Below are positions 34,601 to 42,289 of a stretch of DNA of 64,000 nucleotides, piece by piece. The stretch is taken from NCBI GenBank assembly GCA_021234155.1, contig JAJEKV010000005.1:23451584-23515583 (forward strand). Direction: 5' to 3'. Both the position numbers and the translations under genes were made by a program. The notes under the pieces were generated by a model. That model searched no databases and had not been told where the DNA came from. It was given only the letters and a program-made list of their open reading frames with translations. Each line of letters begins with the position of its first letter. Position 1 is the stretch's first letter. Source of the DNA: Isoetes taiwanensis. Its lineage: Eukaryota; Streptophyta; Lycopodiopsida; Isoetales; Isoetaceae.

Positions 34601-35523
34601 GCTACTTTACTCATTAGCGTGCTGGCAATGTCAGCTGTCACTCCATCTAGTTTGTATTTTGTATTCTTATTTCATGGAATCCTGTTTCTTACTTATTTTC
34701 AATTCATTATGATTTTCCCATGTTTATTTTGTGGCTTAACATTTTAGCAAGGCGGACCACGCATGTTTATGGGAGTTGGCCATACTGGCATCACACTTCC
34801 ATCCATCTGTTTCTACCATGGCAAGACGTTTGCTCTCAGGAGCCAACATACTTTATCATGGGGACCCAACACATGACCTCGCTTTGGGTGCATTTTTAGA
34901 TCGTTTGGCAGAGAAAAAGCCCAGACCTAATAAAAGGCGAGAAGGTATACTCGGACAGACTAAAAAGGTAAAGATAATTGTGAAAATTGATACCACTTAC
35001 TAGTTTTTTAATAACCATTGTATTGAGTACCTGAGCTGAATACATGTTCTTCAACTTATGGCAGAACGGGCTCCTTTCAAGTTTGTTCAGGTCTTCATCT
35101 ACGAATTCGACTGAAGGGGACATGCCTCCTGAAGAAATGGTCTTCCAGAAATTTTTCTCGGCAAAGGCACTCAAGATGAATAAATACAACAGCAAGAACA
35201 AGAGGAAAAAACTAGAAGATAAGGTCATTTCCAGCTTGGAAGTCGATGACGGTGATGATTTTGTGGATGGAGATGTCAGCGATGATAATGAAATTGATGA
35301 GATGTTAGAGCAAAATGAGGGAATGGAACTTTGTGCCCCCCTGGTGGAGGAGACGGAGGAGAGTGAATCAGAATTTGAGTTTGATGAAATGATTGAAGCA
35401 AAGCCTGGTGCAGCAGTTAAGGCGAATGAAGATGGAAAAGTTCAGTATGTCATGAAAAGCATGAAGAAATCACCATTTGCGAGTGCTGATAATTATGCGC
35501 ATCTTTTGGCCAACAAAAGTTGA
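16637..35523 (+). CDS. SWA2: NOC1/CEBPZ/Mak21-family ribosome biogenesis factor (SLOW WALKER 2-like), 16 exons
   Basis: Exons: 16637-17342, 17419-17494, 17572-17691, 18679-18754, 18826-18894, 18967-19047, 24399-24470, 27991-28083, 28155-28289, 29245-29328, 29401-29544, 31198-31287, 31597-31679, 33771-34091, 34748-34967, 35065-35523. All introns used are GT-AG and the joined frame is exactly 943 codons including TGA. The family (yeast Noc1/Mak21, human CEBPZ, Arabidopsis SWA2) works in the nucleolus in early 60S assembly. Seen here: a basic N-terminus; conserved blocks LLPDRKLK, LVNKLGDPERRIASSASYLL, LTGVNRAFPY and VSDRFYRALY; the CBF/Mak21 domain across roughly exons 10-15, with FLDRLAEKKPRPNKRR near its end; then an acidic tail and the family-typical end SPFASADNYAHLL. 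Length is a little under the Arabidopsis protein (~1040 aa, from memory). Start: the first ATG in frame, with GTG just before it. Exon 3 starts with Ser rather than the usual basic residue before LLPDRKLK, so that acceptor is slightly less certain. Five introns carry retroelements, all outside exons. Confidence 0.9.
17692..18678 (+). other. SWA2-like intron 3, no element recognised
   Basis: 987 bases of AT-rich sequence with a GT donor (GTATTG) and TTCCAG acceptor. No coding similarity, terminal repeats or RNA gene seen. Confidence 0.6.
19258..19270 (+). promoter_or_regulatory. Copia primer-binding site (initiator tRNA-Met)
   Basis: TGGTATCAGAGCA, the standard plant copia primer site, directly follows the LTR end ...GCACTTTCA. 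Confidence 0.85.
20478..20698 (+). pseudogene. Copia integrase core remnant
   Basis: The frame reads RYFSIFVDDFSRYTWTY, then a frame change to SEGFSIYQNFIRLVENLF and FSTTIKALRFGNAKTYF. This is the conserved copia 'rYF.tFiDDfSRytWvy...seaF..Fk.f...vEnqf...Ik.lRsDNG.EY' block. The first catalytic D is present; the second catalytic aspartate position (SDNG) is changed to GNA. Not functional. Confidence 0.8.
20699..21751 (+). other. Interrupting sequence within the copia remnant
   Basis: It separates integrase from reverse transcriptase and has no clear coding similarity. A 20-odd-base block (GATTTGAGGCTTGTTGCC) is repeated near 20735-20775. It ends in a purine-rich TTTTAGGGAGAG just before a copia-type LTR, so it is probably the 3' internal part of another copia element. 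Confidence 0.4.
21752..21935 (+). mobile_element. Copia LTR (184 bp), likely from a nested element
   Basis: It starts TGTTAGAG after a purine tract (TTTAGGGAGAG) and ends ATTAACA, giving the inverted ends TGTTA/TAACA. It contains a poly(A)-signal-like AATAAA. A size of ~180 bp and these ends are typical of small plant copia LTRs. No second copy was found, so it may be a solo LTR or a truncated element. Confidence 0.5.
22392..23242 (+). pseudogene. Copia reverse transcriptase (RVT_2) remnant
   Basis: Blocks in order: AMDEELIMLHKQDTWELV, QMDFKSGFFNGELEEELYM (~22762), and ILLYVDDTVMTA with the intact catalytic YVDD (~22975-23010), then LGLLHYCLGVEL and QQKYISEILEKY. Stops at ~22747 and ~22818 and a missing stretch before YVDD show decay. 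The catalytic motif survives. Confidence 0.85.
23370..23910 (+). pseudogene. Copia RNase H-region remnant
   Basis: The sequence following GLSYTR, LVLYSDSDM, then SHKSKNARIHSI matches the copia block 'gl.y.....l.gysDsDwa.....rkStsgy....sw.SKkQ'. The first catalytic D sits in YSDSDM. Later parts are out of frame. Confidence 0.65.
23935..24020 (+). repeat. Tandem repeat in the copia 3' LTR region
   Basis: AGGTGCCG(T/C)CTCCC(C/T)AAGATC followed by (C/T)ACTCAAGTGGT is present twice, ~45 bp apart. Confidence 0.6.
24869..25600 (-). mobile_element. Ty1/copia fragment in intron 7, antisense to the gene
   Basis: On the minus strand: WHARFGHVRAAYLFKYNMVK...CHLGK (25578-25480) is a copia GAG-pre-integrase motif. 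RPLEMLYP...SLGEAHYFMVLADDNSHYSWF (~25431-25315) is the integrase start with the first catalytic D, and TAAVHILKTSLFKK (~25060-25020) fits the 'TAvyilNr.PtK' block after the core. Reading frames change. No reverse transcriptase or LTR was seen beside it, so only the integrase part survives. Confidence 0.7.
25737..25810 (+). repeat. 36-bp tandem duplication
   Basis: AAGGTACATCTTTCTTCC followed by ATTGAAAACAA and an A-rich end occurs twice in a row. Local duplication inside intron 7. Confidence 0.75.
26008..26029 (+). repeat. CTTT microsatellite
   Basis: CTTT repeated about five times in intron 7. Confidence 0.8.
27180..27520 (+). mobile_element. TRIM-like miniature LTR element in intron 7
   Basis: Two direct repeats of ~110 bp (27180-27293 and 27393-~27505) share GGATAAAGCCTTGG/GAATAAAGCCTTGG, GTTGGGGCCCATTGG, TAACAATT and CATGAAAGA. 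Just after the first comes TGATATCAGAGCCATGG (27295), a tRNA-Met-type primer site, and before the second a purine-rich CAAGAAACAAGAGGAA. Only ~100 bp lie between them. LTR + PBS + PPT with no coding space is the layout of a terminal-repeat retrotransposon in miniature. The second repeat has a 15-bp internal duplication. Confidence 0.6.
28290..29244 (+). other. SWA2-like intron 9, no element recognised
   Basis: 955 bases; two short open frames (28853-29101 minus and 28878-29252 plus) overlap each other and match nothing I know. The acceptor is a strong pyrimidine tract plus TTTTTCAG. Confidence 0.5.
29594..29750 (+). repeat. 59-bp direct repeat pair beside the LINE fragment
   Basis: 29594-29652 and 29692-29750 are almost identical (AATTTAGATTTAGTATG ... 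CCAGCCGGAA), 98 bp apart. The second copy runs into the LINE endonuclease frame, so the duplicated piece is at least partly LINE sequence and marks the broken 3' edge of that fragment. Confidence 0.7.
29722..30060 (-). pseudogene. LINE ORF2 endonuclease N-terminus, truncated
   Basis: The minus-strand frame reads AVWNCNGKL, then DVIKGKDIVFLTETW, then GSGGVRVLFRK. These match the APE-type endonuclease start of LINE ORF2 ('WNcnGl...ii...Di..lqETw...GsGGv.v'). The frame is nearly open but stops soon after; no reverse transcriptase follows. It lies just after the ORF1 at 30143-30814 in the same direction. Confidence 0.7.
30143..30814 (-). CDS. LINE ORF1 protein (coiled coil plus RNA-binding-like domain)
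   Basis: A full-looking 223-codon frame within SWA2-like intron 11, antisense to it. Residues ~10-90 form a heptad-rich coiled coil (MLRIETELVSLKAKMVEQ, then VAEQEKEIISIKAQ). Residues ~120-215 contain LNIRVTGLKDL, as in L1-type ORF1 RNA-recognition domains ('nlrv.GlpE'), then LIIRFRSAKASLEALKRRR. LINE ORF1 proteins bind the element RNA as trimers. The intact length next to a truncated ORF2 is odd, since LINE copies normally lose their 5' end first. Confidence 0.7.
   Translation of the reverse strand: MSVSAGPDIMVEISNRHLSEMLDRMLRIETELVSLKAKMVEQDSRIKSLKATVAEQEKEIISIKAQSNQIDKIEELQTVVKEQQAETNKWVEVVRKNRPTEPLKDMKNTILVTLEEEQRSAHKALNIRVTGLKDLSAPPKAAIDFVQHSLDIQDHDIDRSSKVNNGTRSPALIIRFRSAKASLEALKRRRNLQKFPDIFMDEDLTMMQVEEVFRRSHESSERK
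31537..31549 (+). promoter_or_regulatory. Copia-type primer site in intron 12
   Basis: TGGTATCAGAGAA directly follows a pyrimidine-rich stretch (CTCTCTCCTCTCAATC...), as at copia LTR ends, 47 bases before exon 13. No coding part follows, so this is a solo LTR end plus primer site. Confidence 0.5.
32431..32625 (+). pseudogene. Copia RNase H C-terminal remnant in intron 13
   Basis: Reads IYCDHLISI, a stop, IANSPLFDARSNIVVQYH and CRTNEQPADMLTKA. It matches the end of the copia polyprotein ('CDnqSAi.iA.NpvfH.RtKHIev.yHf...t..Q.ADilTKal'). Sequence down to ~33070 may be the 3' LTR (TATA-like CCTATAAAGG near 32942), but no partner LTR was confirmed. Confidence 0.75.
34092..34747 (+). other. SWA2-like intron 14, no element recognised
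   Basis: 656 bases, AT-rich, with GTATGT donor and TTTTAG acceptor. No coding similarity or repeat seen. Confidence 0.6.
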
Positions 35524-36589
35524 TGTAAAACCTTAATCTTTGATGATCTTTTACGTAATGATCTGCTTTCTGGCACCACTAATCTTTTGTGAATGAATTT
35601 GACTTTGTCCATCCATTTTATGGTACGGCCATGGTATTTGCGGACAGGAAAGAATTGGTAAACTAGTAATTGAAGAGCTAGAGTACACAGATTAACTGGA
35701 ACTACCCTTGTGAGGTCATGTTGCAGGAGACATTGCAATAAGTATAAATTCAAGTCTCTATTCCGAAACAGGGAAACTGTTTCTACAACGTGTTTTGAAT
35801 CCGATTTAGTCAGAATCATTATTTGTTAAATTCAGACCTCTTATTAAAGTCTAATTCAAACCTCTTCTGTTGCTTTTGCTTTGGCTTTGACTTTGGTAGC
35901 AAAAGGGCAGTTCCAGTGGTGGCATACCGACCTCAAAGAGGCGTGGGAAGAGCCACGGCAACATGAAGACCTGGAACTTGGGAGAAGAGTGCAGTCTCTT
36001 CTGGTTTGTAATGGTTCCGATTCAATTCCATTGCCATTCTGTTCAACCAACTCATTCGTCTATTTGCCTCCAATGAAGCATTGGCAGAATTGGAAGAAAC
36101 TGCAGAATGAAAACTTGCTGTTGAATAAATGTTATAAAGAACCTAAATTACCTAAAAAAGATAGGAATTTCCACTTGGGTTAAGAATTCAGATTTAGTCC
36201 AAATGATTATTTGTGTTTAATGCAGACTTCTTATTAAAGTCTAATTCAAACCTCTAAAACCTTTTTAGTGTCAACCAGAAATGGTCATCGAATGTTTTGT
36301 GCGAAGGGTGCTGGGTGTGACAGTTTACACTTAGAATGGACAGAAAGCAAGGTCCCCACAAATTGCACACGCTGATGCACTACAGAGTTTCTGCATGCAG
36401 GAATTGCCATTTAGCATGCATTTTGGGCCCATGACCTACATCACCTGAAGGATATCGATGATTTCAGTCCATTTGTTTTTCAGGTAACCTCTGGGTCTCA
36501 TTCTTGGTGGAGTTGTGGCGGCGCCACCAACTTTACTTCAAACAAATATTTTTGTCATAATTTTTCTTTTGACACCAATTCTTTCTTTA
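35524..36589. other. 3' flank of the SWA2-like gene with a direct repeat pair
   Basis: The 3' untranslated region should begin here; no clear AATAAA was fixed. 35797-35866 and 36183-36254 are ~70-bp direct repeats (CTTATTAAAGTCTAATTC, AAACCTCT) enclosing ~316 bp with a 100-codon open frame (35881-36183) that matches nothing known. The repeats could be ends of a small element or a local duplication. Confidence 0.45.
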
Positions 36590-37164
36590 CTTCAAGCCAT
36601 GGCTTTGCCAGAACCAACATCTAATTAGGGTTTGGGCTTTTTGACAATAACAAGCTTTTTGGCTTTTTGAATTAAGGTTCGAGATTTTTGGCAAGCTTTT
36701 TGCTACGACAAGCTCTGGCATAACATGATGGGGCATAACATTCAGAGGTGGTCCCCCATCCAATAGGACCTTGGTTAAGATTTTTTTGCCCATTCTGGCA
36801 GCACAAGTGAAAGCCCCTGGGTCATAATCTTCCTGAGTAAGCATATGTTCCTCAATATGATTGGTTAGAGCAAATTCATCTTCTTTGGTCAAATTGAGTA
36901 CCTTCTTCCTGTAGGATGGAGCTATTTTGAGCAAAGTCAACAAGTCAATACTGATTTTAGAATTTTTTAACAAACACTCAAAATCTTCACTATTTTTATC
37001 TTTTTTCAGATTCTTCTGAACAGGGGGAGGAGGCACAACTATATTTTGCTCGATTTCCTTGTGTCTCATAGCCATTGACTTCCTCATTTGCTTGTGCTGG
37101 TTCTTTTCTTTTTGCATTGTTCATTCCTCTAGTATGCACAGCCATAATCTCCTCCTGCTCCTCA
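36590..37164 (-). pseudogene. Gypsy protease segment
   Basis: Reads VLLDGGPPLNVMPHHVM, the aspartic-protease active-site block with D-G-G in place of D-S/T-G; the intact element has the same D-G-G, so this is the family state rather than decay. Frame order upstream (MAVHTRGMN, then ISIDLLTLLKIAPSYRK) follows the intact polyprotein. After the active site the frame is lost. Confidence 0.75.
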
Positions 37165-37169
37165 ATCTC
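37165..37169 (+). repeat. Target-site duplication ATCTC, left copy
   Basis: ATCTC immediately before the left LTR, repeated exactly at 39872-39876 after the right LTR. Confidence 0.85.
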
Positions 37170-37683
37170 TGTTGACCGGGATTTTGGCACCTGGTCAACA
37201 TAAGAAAAAAGAAAAGAAAAAAAATCGACCCAGGGGTTGTGATGAAGATTAGAAGACCTTTGAAATACTTTTAAGGGTGGAGATAAGGAGGTTGAAATGG
37301 ATGGTGGAGATAGGTGGAAGAGTTTGAAATGGATGGTGAAGATTAAGAGGTTGAGATGGAAGGATAAGATTAAGGGGTACATTGTATAAGAACCTTGAAG
37401 AGCACGAGCTCTATCTCTCTCCCTGCTCCACGATTTTGTGGAGGGTGGCAGCCTCCACATGATCTGGTGTAGAAGCCTCCCATGGTTCAGAGACATGGGA
37501 GGATGATTTCCATTGTATTTCCATGCCAGTTCTTGATTATAAAAGAAGATTTTTGGGCCCATATTATTTTCTTATTCTTATTCCAATTCTGGTCAAGTAT
37601 TTTGTTTTAATCTAGCAGCACTGGATGATCTTGATTTCTGCCTTTGAGGTCGAATGATGGGGGTGTGGGAAAACCCGCCATCA
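37170..37683 (+). repeat. Left LTR of nested element
   Basis: It starts TGTTGACC and a few bases later has GGTCAACA, so the LTR tip can fold into a hairpin. It ends AACCCGCCATCA. Confidence 0.9.
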
Positions 37684-37686
37684 TTA

Positions 37687-37704
37687 TGGAGGTTCTACCG
37701 AGAT
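37687..37704 (+). promoter_or_regulatory. Primer-binding site of nested element
   Basis: TGGAGGTTCTACCGAGAT three bases inside the left LTR. The identical 18 bases occur at 56649-56666 and, on the minus strand, at 40990-41007. I cannot assign the tRNA with confidence. Confidence 0.6.
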
Positions 37705-37904
37705 TCTGATCTTCCCCAGGATCATTCTTGGTGCTGCTTCTTTCTGGTCCTTTATTTTTTCCATTAGCCTACCATTTGCCTTTTTCTATTGTTTTGTCCT
37801 CTGTCACTCTTTTCTGCCACTCCCCATTCTGTTATTACATGTGCTTGAAGCAAATGGCTTGAAGAAAATATCACTATGGTTTCAACAACACAAGAAGCGG
37901 CTGC

Positions 37905-38025
37905 ATTCAGAGTTTTTCAGAAGATGTGAGAAGGAATATTTTTCATTGATTTGCTGTGCTCTGCCAAGAGTTTTTCAGAAGATGTGAGAAGGAAAATTTG
38001 TTCACTGATTTGCTGTGCTCTGCCA
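37905..38025 (+). repeat. ~60-bp tandem duplication in nested element
   Basis: AGAGTTTTTCAGAAGATGTG followed by AGAAGGAA and TTGATTTGCTGTGCTCTGCCA is present twice in a row. Confidence 0.75.
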
Positions 38026-38749
38026 TTTCTGCACTGCTCCTGTCATGCTCTGCCAGTTTTTCTTCACTCGGCTCCATCGTCCTGCTGTGAGCACACCTGC
38101 AAGCTGCTGAAGATTGCTACAGAAAATTGAAATACTCCTTTGGCTTATTTTTTGGAGAGCCAACAAAGGCCGGCCCTCCAATCCTGTTCTTTATATGCCT
38201 TGACATGATGCTTTGCTGTTACAGAACTGGGCCTGCCCTTTATTCTGTCAATAGAAGAATTAAAAGAATGCCTTTCCCGTGCTCCATTCTGCCATATTCA
38301 TCACACCATCTGCCTCCACCATCTGCAAAAACTTAAGCCCTTTTCATTGAGAGGAAGATTTTTAGAAGAACATTCAAAGATTAAGCCGGACCTGAAGAAA
38401 AGGTTTATGCACGCTGTAAGCTTTGTTCTCTGTTTGCCATGGCCTTGTTCTGAAGAAGAAGGAAAACCAATAATCTGGGAAAGCTTGTTGCTCCCGGACC
38501 TGTAGAAGGAAGAAAAGAGTTGAAAAGTTGCAGGTCGCTGGTCCGCCACCGCCAAGCTGCTGCCGCCTTACCTGCTTCAGCCGAGCACTTTCGATGCTGT
38601 GCAGCCGCCGCCCACGATCTGCGCTCCAAGAAGAGAAAAGAATTTTTTTTTTTACCTACCACGTTCTTTCCCCCTTTCTTTCTTTTTTTTCCCCGTTTCT
38701 TTCTCCTTTTTTGTTACACACACCATTCTTTCTTTTTTAGACCATTGCC

Positions 38750-38835
38750 TTTTTTTTTTTACCATTGCCCCTCTATTTTTTCAAACATGGACCATTGCCC
38801 CTCTATTTTCTCATCATGGACCATTGCTCCACTAT
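38750..38835 (+). repeat. ~35-bp tandem repeats (ACCATTGCCCCTCTATTTT)
   Basis: Three head-to-tail units, each with ACCATTGC(C/T)CC and CTAT, in the noncoding interior of the nested element. Confidence 0.65.
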
Positions 38836-38997
38836 CTATCTTAGCCCAGTACACCATTGCATATTTTGTTTGGGCGCCGCCCCTTTTTCCTTATATCATT
38901 TTTGCCAAAAAATAGCCATCTTGCCCCAAGCATTACATGTGTCTTGCCCCAAAGCCCAAAATTACCATTGATTTTCTATTATCATGACACTCATTAT

Positions 38998-39225
38998 ATG
39001 GTGTTGGAGTACACCCTAAAACCTCCAAATTTCTATCATCATTCTATGGTATACCCTAAATATTATTATTATTCTATGGTGTTGGAGTACACCCTAAAAC
39101 CTCCGAAGTCTTATTATCATTCTATGGTGTTGGAGTACACCCCAAAGCCTCCAAATATTATTATTATTCTATGGTGTTGGAGTACACCCTAAAACCTCCA
39201 AATTATTATTATCATCATTTCGAGT
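38998..39225 (+). repeat. 47-bp tandem repeats, four units
   Basis: GGTGTTGGAGTACACC starts at 39000, 39078, 39126 and 39173, each followed by CTAAAACCTCC-like sequence and ATT-rich DNA. The first unit carries a ~30-bp extra piece. Confidence 0.75.
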
Positions 39226-39357
39226 TCGAAGTCTCGGATATCAAAACTTCGGTTGTGTTCCTTATTGAGTCTAAGGGACCAACTATTGTACTAAATATAT
39301 GAAAAACTTTGAAGTAAGAGGGCCGAGGGGACCGGCCCATTTTTTGTTTGGGCGAGA

Positions 39358-39871
39358 TGTTGACCGGGATTTTGGCACCCGGTCAACATAAGAAAAAAGA
39401 AAAGAAAAAAATCGAGGGGGGGGGGGTGTGATGAAGATTAGAAGACCTTTGAAATACTTTTAAGGGTGGAGATAAGGAGGTTGAAATGGATGGTGGAGAT
39501 TGTGGAAGAGTTTGAAATGGATGGTGAAGATTAAGAGGTTGAGATGGAAGGATAAGATTAAGGGGTACATTGTATAAGAACCTTGAAGAGCACGAGCTCT
39601 ATCTCTCTCCCTGCTCCACGATTTCGTGGAGGGTGGCAGCCTCCACATGATCTGGTGTAGAAGCCTCCCATGGTTCAGAGACATGGGAGGATGATTTCCA
39701 TTGTATTTCCATGCCAGTTCTTGATTATAAAAGAAGATTTTTGGGCCCATATTATTTTCTTATTCTTATTCCAATTCTGGTCAAGTATTTTGTTTTAATC
39801 TAGCAGCACCGGATGATCTTGATTTCTGCCTTTGAGGTCGAATGATGGGGATGTGGGAAAACCCGCCATCA
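39358..39871 (+). repeat. Right LTR of nested element
   Basis: Same length as the left LTR. Differences include a G run at ~39415-39428 in place of ACCCAGGGGTT and a few single-base changes. The high similarity suggests a fairly recent insertion. Confidence 0.9.
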
Positions 39872-39876
39872 ATCTC

Positions 39877-40969
39877 CTGCACAAATCTAATGGAAGCATT
39901 TTGCTCATTAGGTTTAGATTTTTCTTGCTTAGCAAAATACTCTTTTACACTACACCTATCCTCATAATGTCCCACAACTTTGCAAAATGCACACACAGGG
40001 CATTCCTTACCAAAATGCCTCCTTTTACCACATTTTGTACAAGGTCTATACCAGTAGTAATAAGAAGAATGAGAGTTTCTCGAACAGTGAGCACAGGGTG
40101 GATAAATTTTCTTTTCATATTTGGAATTCTTCATCTCTTGAAGTTGCTTGGTCACCTCGACTAAAGCCTCTGATACTTTAGTTATCTCAGCTCTCACATC
40201 TGCTACTTAGTATCTTCCATTTCTTTTCCTTCTGAATGGCATAAACTGGTACAGGTCCTGCTCCCATGTATTCTTACTCATAATCTGGAAAAAAAAGATC
40301 ATGAGATGAGTGCATATCATCTGGTAAGTAAGAAATCATATCTGCAATTTCAGTGGCTTTAGTGAAAGCCTTATGTATCGTGTCAAAGCCTTCTTGTTTT
40401 TGGATCTTAAGCATCTTCCTATGTATTCTTGGTCTACTGCTCAGACCTCTGATAAAAGATGCTATAAGGTGTAAAGTATGGTTAGGAACTTGGTTGATCT
40501 GGCACTTGACAAGATAAAGATTAAATCTTTCCACATATTAGTGAACACTCTCACCATGCTTTATATGAAAGGTTTGCAGTTCGAAAATCAAATCTTGAGG
40601 ATCCAAAGACTTACCAAACTTTGCCAAGAATTTCTTGACCAATTCATCCCAAGAGTTAGCTCCTAAACTCATAACATACTCAAGCCAAGCCCTAACCTCA
40701 TCATTCTTGAAACACTTTTTAAACTCAGAGAATTTGCAACCTTTCTTGTGTCCATATTCTTGGTAATACTCCTCAAAAGTCTTTAGAAAATTGTTAGCAT
40801 TCATGCTTGGATCAAAGGTAGGAACAGGAATTGGTATATTCAATTCAAAATAATGGCAAGGCATACCTGTGTTTGCTTGTATACTTACACCAGGTGCTGC
40901 AGCAGAGGCTTCATGATTCTCCTGTGCTTCAGCATGCTCAGATGCGTCATTTGTTCTCCTAGGAGCCAT
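39877..40969 (-). pseudogene. Gypsy gag pseudogene (capsid and zinc knuckles)
   Basis: The minus strand begins MAPRRTND at 40969, followed by FELNIPIPVPTFDPSMNANN, ANSWDELVKKFLAKFGKS and two zinc knuckles, CTKCGKRRHFGKEC and CAFCKVVGHYEDRC. It is co-linear with residues ~1-390 of the intact polyprotein. Frames change between 40538 and 40534 and again near 40274-40197. Gag coats the element RNA in the particle. Confidence 0.85.
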
Positions 40970-40989
40970 GAGTTCAAACTCCAGGAAAG

Positions 40990-41007
40990 ATCTCGGTAGA
41001 ACCTCCA
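40990..41007 (-). promoter_or_regulatory. Gypsy primer-binding site
   Basis: TGGAGGTTCTACCGAGAT on the minus strand, three bases from the LTR end and 20 bases before the gag ATG. Confidence 0.6.
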
Positions 41008-41010
41008 AAA

Positions 41011-41547
41011 TGTTGAAGGGGTTCCAACCTTCAACCTCAGTGGTCTAGAACCTCCAGATTGCTTGAGGCAACCACTCTAAGTGAAAAAATCCCAAGAAGA
41101 ATGCTCACACAGCTGTTAAGAACAACTTTCCCCAAAGAGAAAAAAGCCTGCCTTGCAAGAATACATGCCAAATGCAAACTAAAGGGATTTTACTCATGAT
41201 TCTTAATTCCAGAGCTGCAAAGACCTTGAAGGATTTTGGGAAAAAAGTCAGATGGATTTTGATGAAGGCAAGCTTGTCAAATAAGCATTCCTGACCAGGT
41301 CAATTTTTGGTCAATATCCCTGGCAGAGAGCTAGATTTTCAAACTCGATACAGGTAGATTCTTTTTGAGATCTGATGCTCCAATCCTCTTCTAAAATGTC
41401 TGCACACAATGTTCCAGAAAGCCCTTTGTAGAAAGATGTGTGTCTTTTTGGAATTTTTGATTTTCTTGATAACTGCCTGTCACAAAGTGTGAACAGCAGA
41501 AAATTTTGGAATTGCTGGATGTTTGAATGCACTTTTTTGCTTTTCTA
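41011..41547 (-). repeat. Partial 5' LTR of the minus-strand gypsy
   Basis: On the minus strand it ends ...CTTCAACA, next to the primer site. Fragments such as TTGACCAAAAATTGACC resemble the LTR at ~56285-56320. It is cut at 41547, where the duplicated block begins. Confidence 0.6.
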
Positions 41548-42289
41548 TACAATATTATTGCCTACAATGACTATGCCAATGAATTGATGAAGCTATTTGA
41601 GCAGCATACAAGTGTGAAGTGGCTTAAACCTATACCAATGAATCAAGCAAACTTTGTGACCACCATGTACTTGTGCTTTAGGCACTTATATGCAATGCCT
41701 CTACTTCTTTCTTTCCCAAAGTAAGGTGCAAAGGCAGAATAATGTATGGGGAATGACGTCTGTCACAAAATCAATAGGAAACACTCATAAATTCGACAAC
41801 AAGGCTCGGATTTTCATTTAACTCAGGATCACACAGGCAAACAATAACAATCCCAAGCTCTAAGTCTTGGGCACATGATAAAAAAGGAATACAATCAAGA
41901 AAACATCATAAAGTTGTCAATAATTCATGTGAAACATCAGTTATGGAAGGCAGAATCAAGCTCCAAATATGCGAACCGGTCCTTCTTCAAGGTAATCGAT
42001 CTATCTTTCACCTCAAAGCCCTCGAAAATCTTCTGAGCACAAAACTCCCTTTTAAAATTCCCATGTTTCATCTGTTCTTGGCTAATCTAGCTTAATGTTT
42101 TGTTTTTTAGCTTCTGTGATGAGTTCTTGATGTTTTACAAGACAATTCGGTAGCTCAGGGAAATGATTGAGCAGTTGCTTCAAGCTAATTCGCCAGATCT
42201 TGGCACTTCCGGGGAGGATTCTTGGCAGTTTTGTCGAAATATCCCACATGCTAAATTCAAATGGGAAGCCCAAGGTATATAACAACAAA

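Larger units (their letters stand above)
37170..39871 (+). mobile_element. Non-autonomous LTR retrotransposon nested in the gypsy gag
   Basis: Two 514-bp LTRs (37170-37683, 39358-39871) start TGTTGACC and end CCATCA, differ at only a few sites, and are flanked by a perfect 5-bp duplication ATCTC. The 1674-bp interior has no retroelement coding region. A primer site TGGAGGTTCTACCGAGAT lies just inside the left LTR and is the same as in the gypsy element at 56649, so that family's proteins may mobilise it. The insertion splits gag between FVQEID and EEIMAVHTRGMN. Large-retrotransposon-derivative (LARD) type, but short. Confidence 0.9.
36590..41547 (-). mobile_element. Decayed Ty3/gypsy element (LTR part, gag, protease), split by a nested insertion
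   Basis: A relative of the nearly intact element at 54777-61966. On the minus strand: part of the 5' LTR (41547-41011), primer site (41007-40990), gag (40969-39872), then after the nested 2.7-kb element the protease segment (37164-36590). Residues such as NSKISIDLLTLLKIAPSYRK and DPGAFTCAA parallel the intact copy. Gag is broken by frameshifts, and reverse transcriptase and integrase are absent. The right side is cut at 41547 by the duplicated block. Confidence 0.8.

Noticed and set aside
38520-39192. Several plus-strand ORFs of 70-131 codons
   Set aside because: F/P/S-rich translations of pyrimidine runs and tandem repeats inside a noncoding LTR element.
38998-39225. Regular repeats resembling a CRISPR array
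   Set aside because: Units are direct tandem repeats with similar 'spacers' in eukaryotic retroelement DNA; no array structure.
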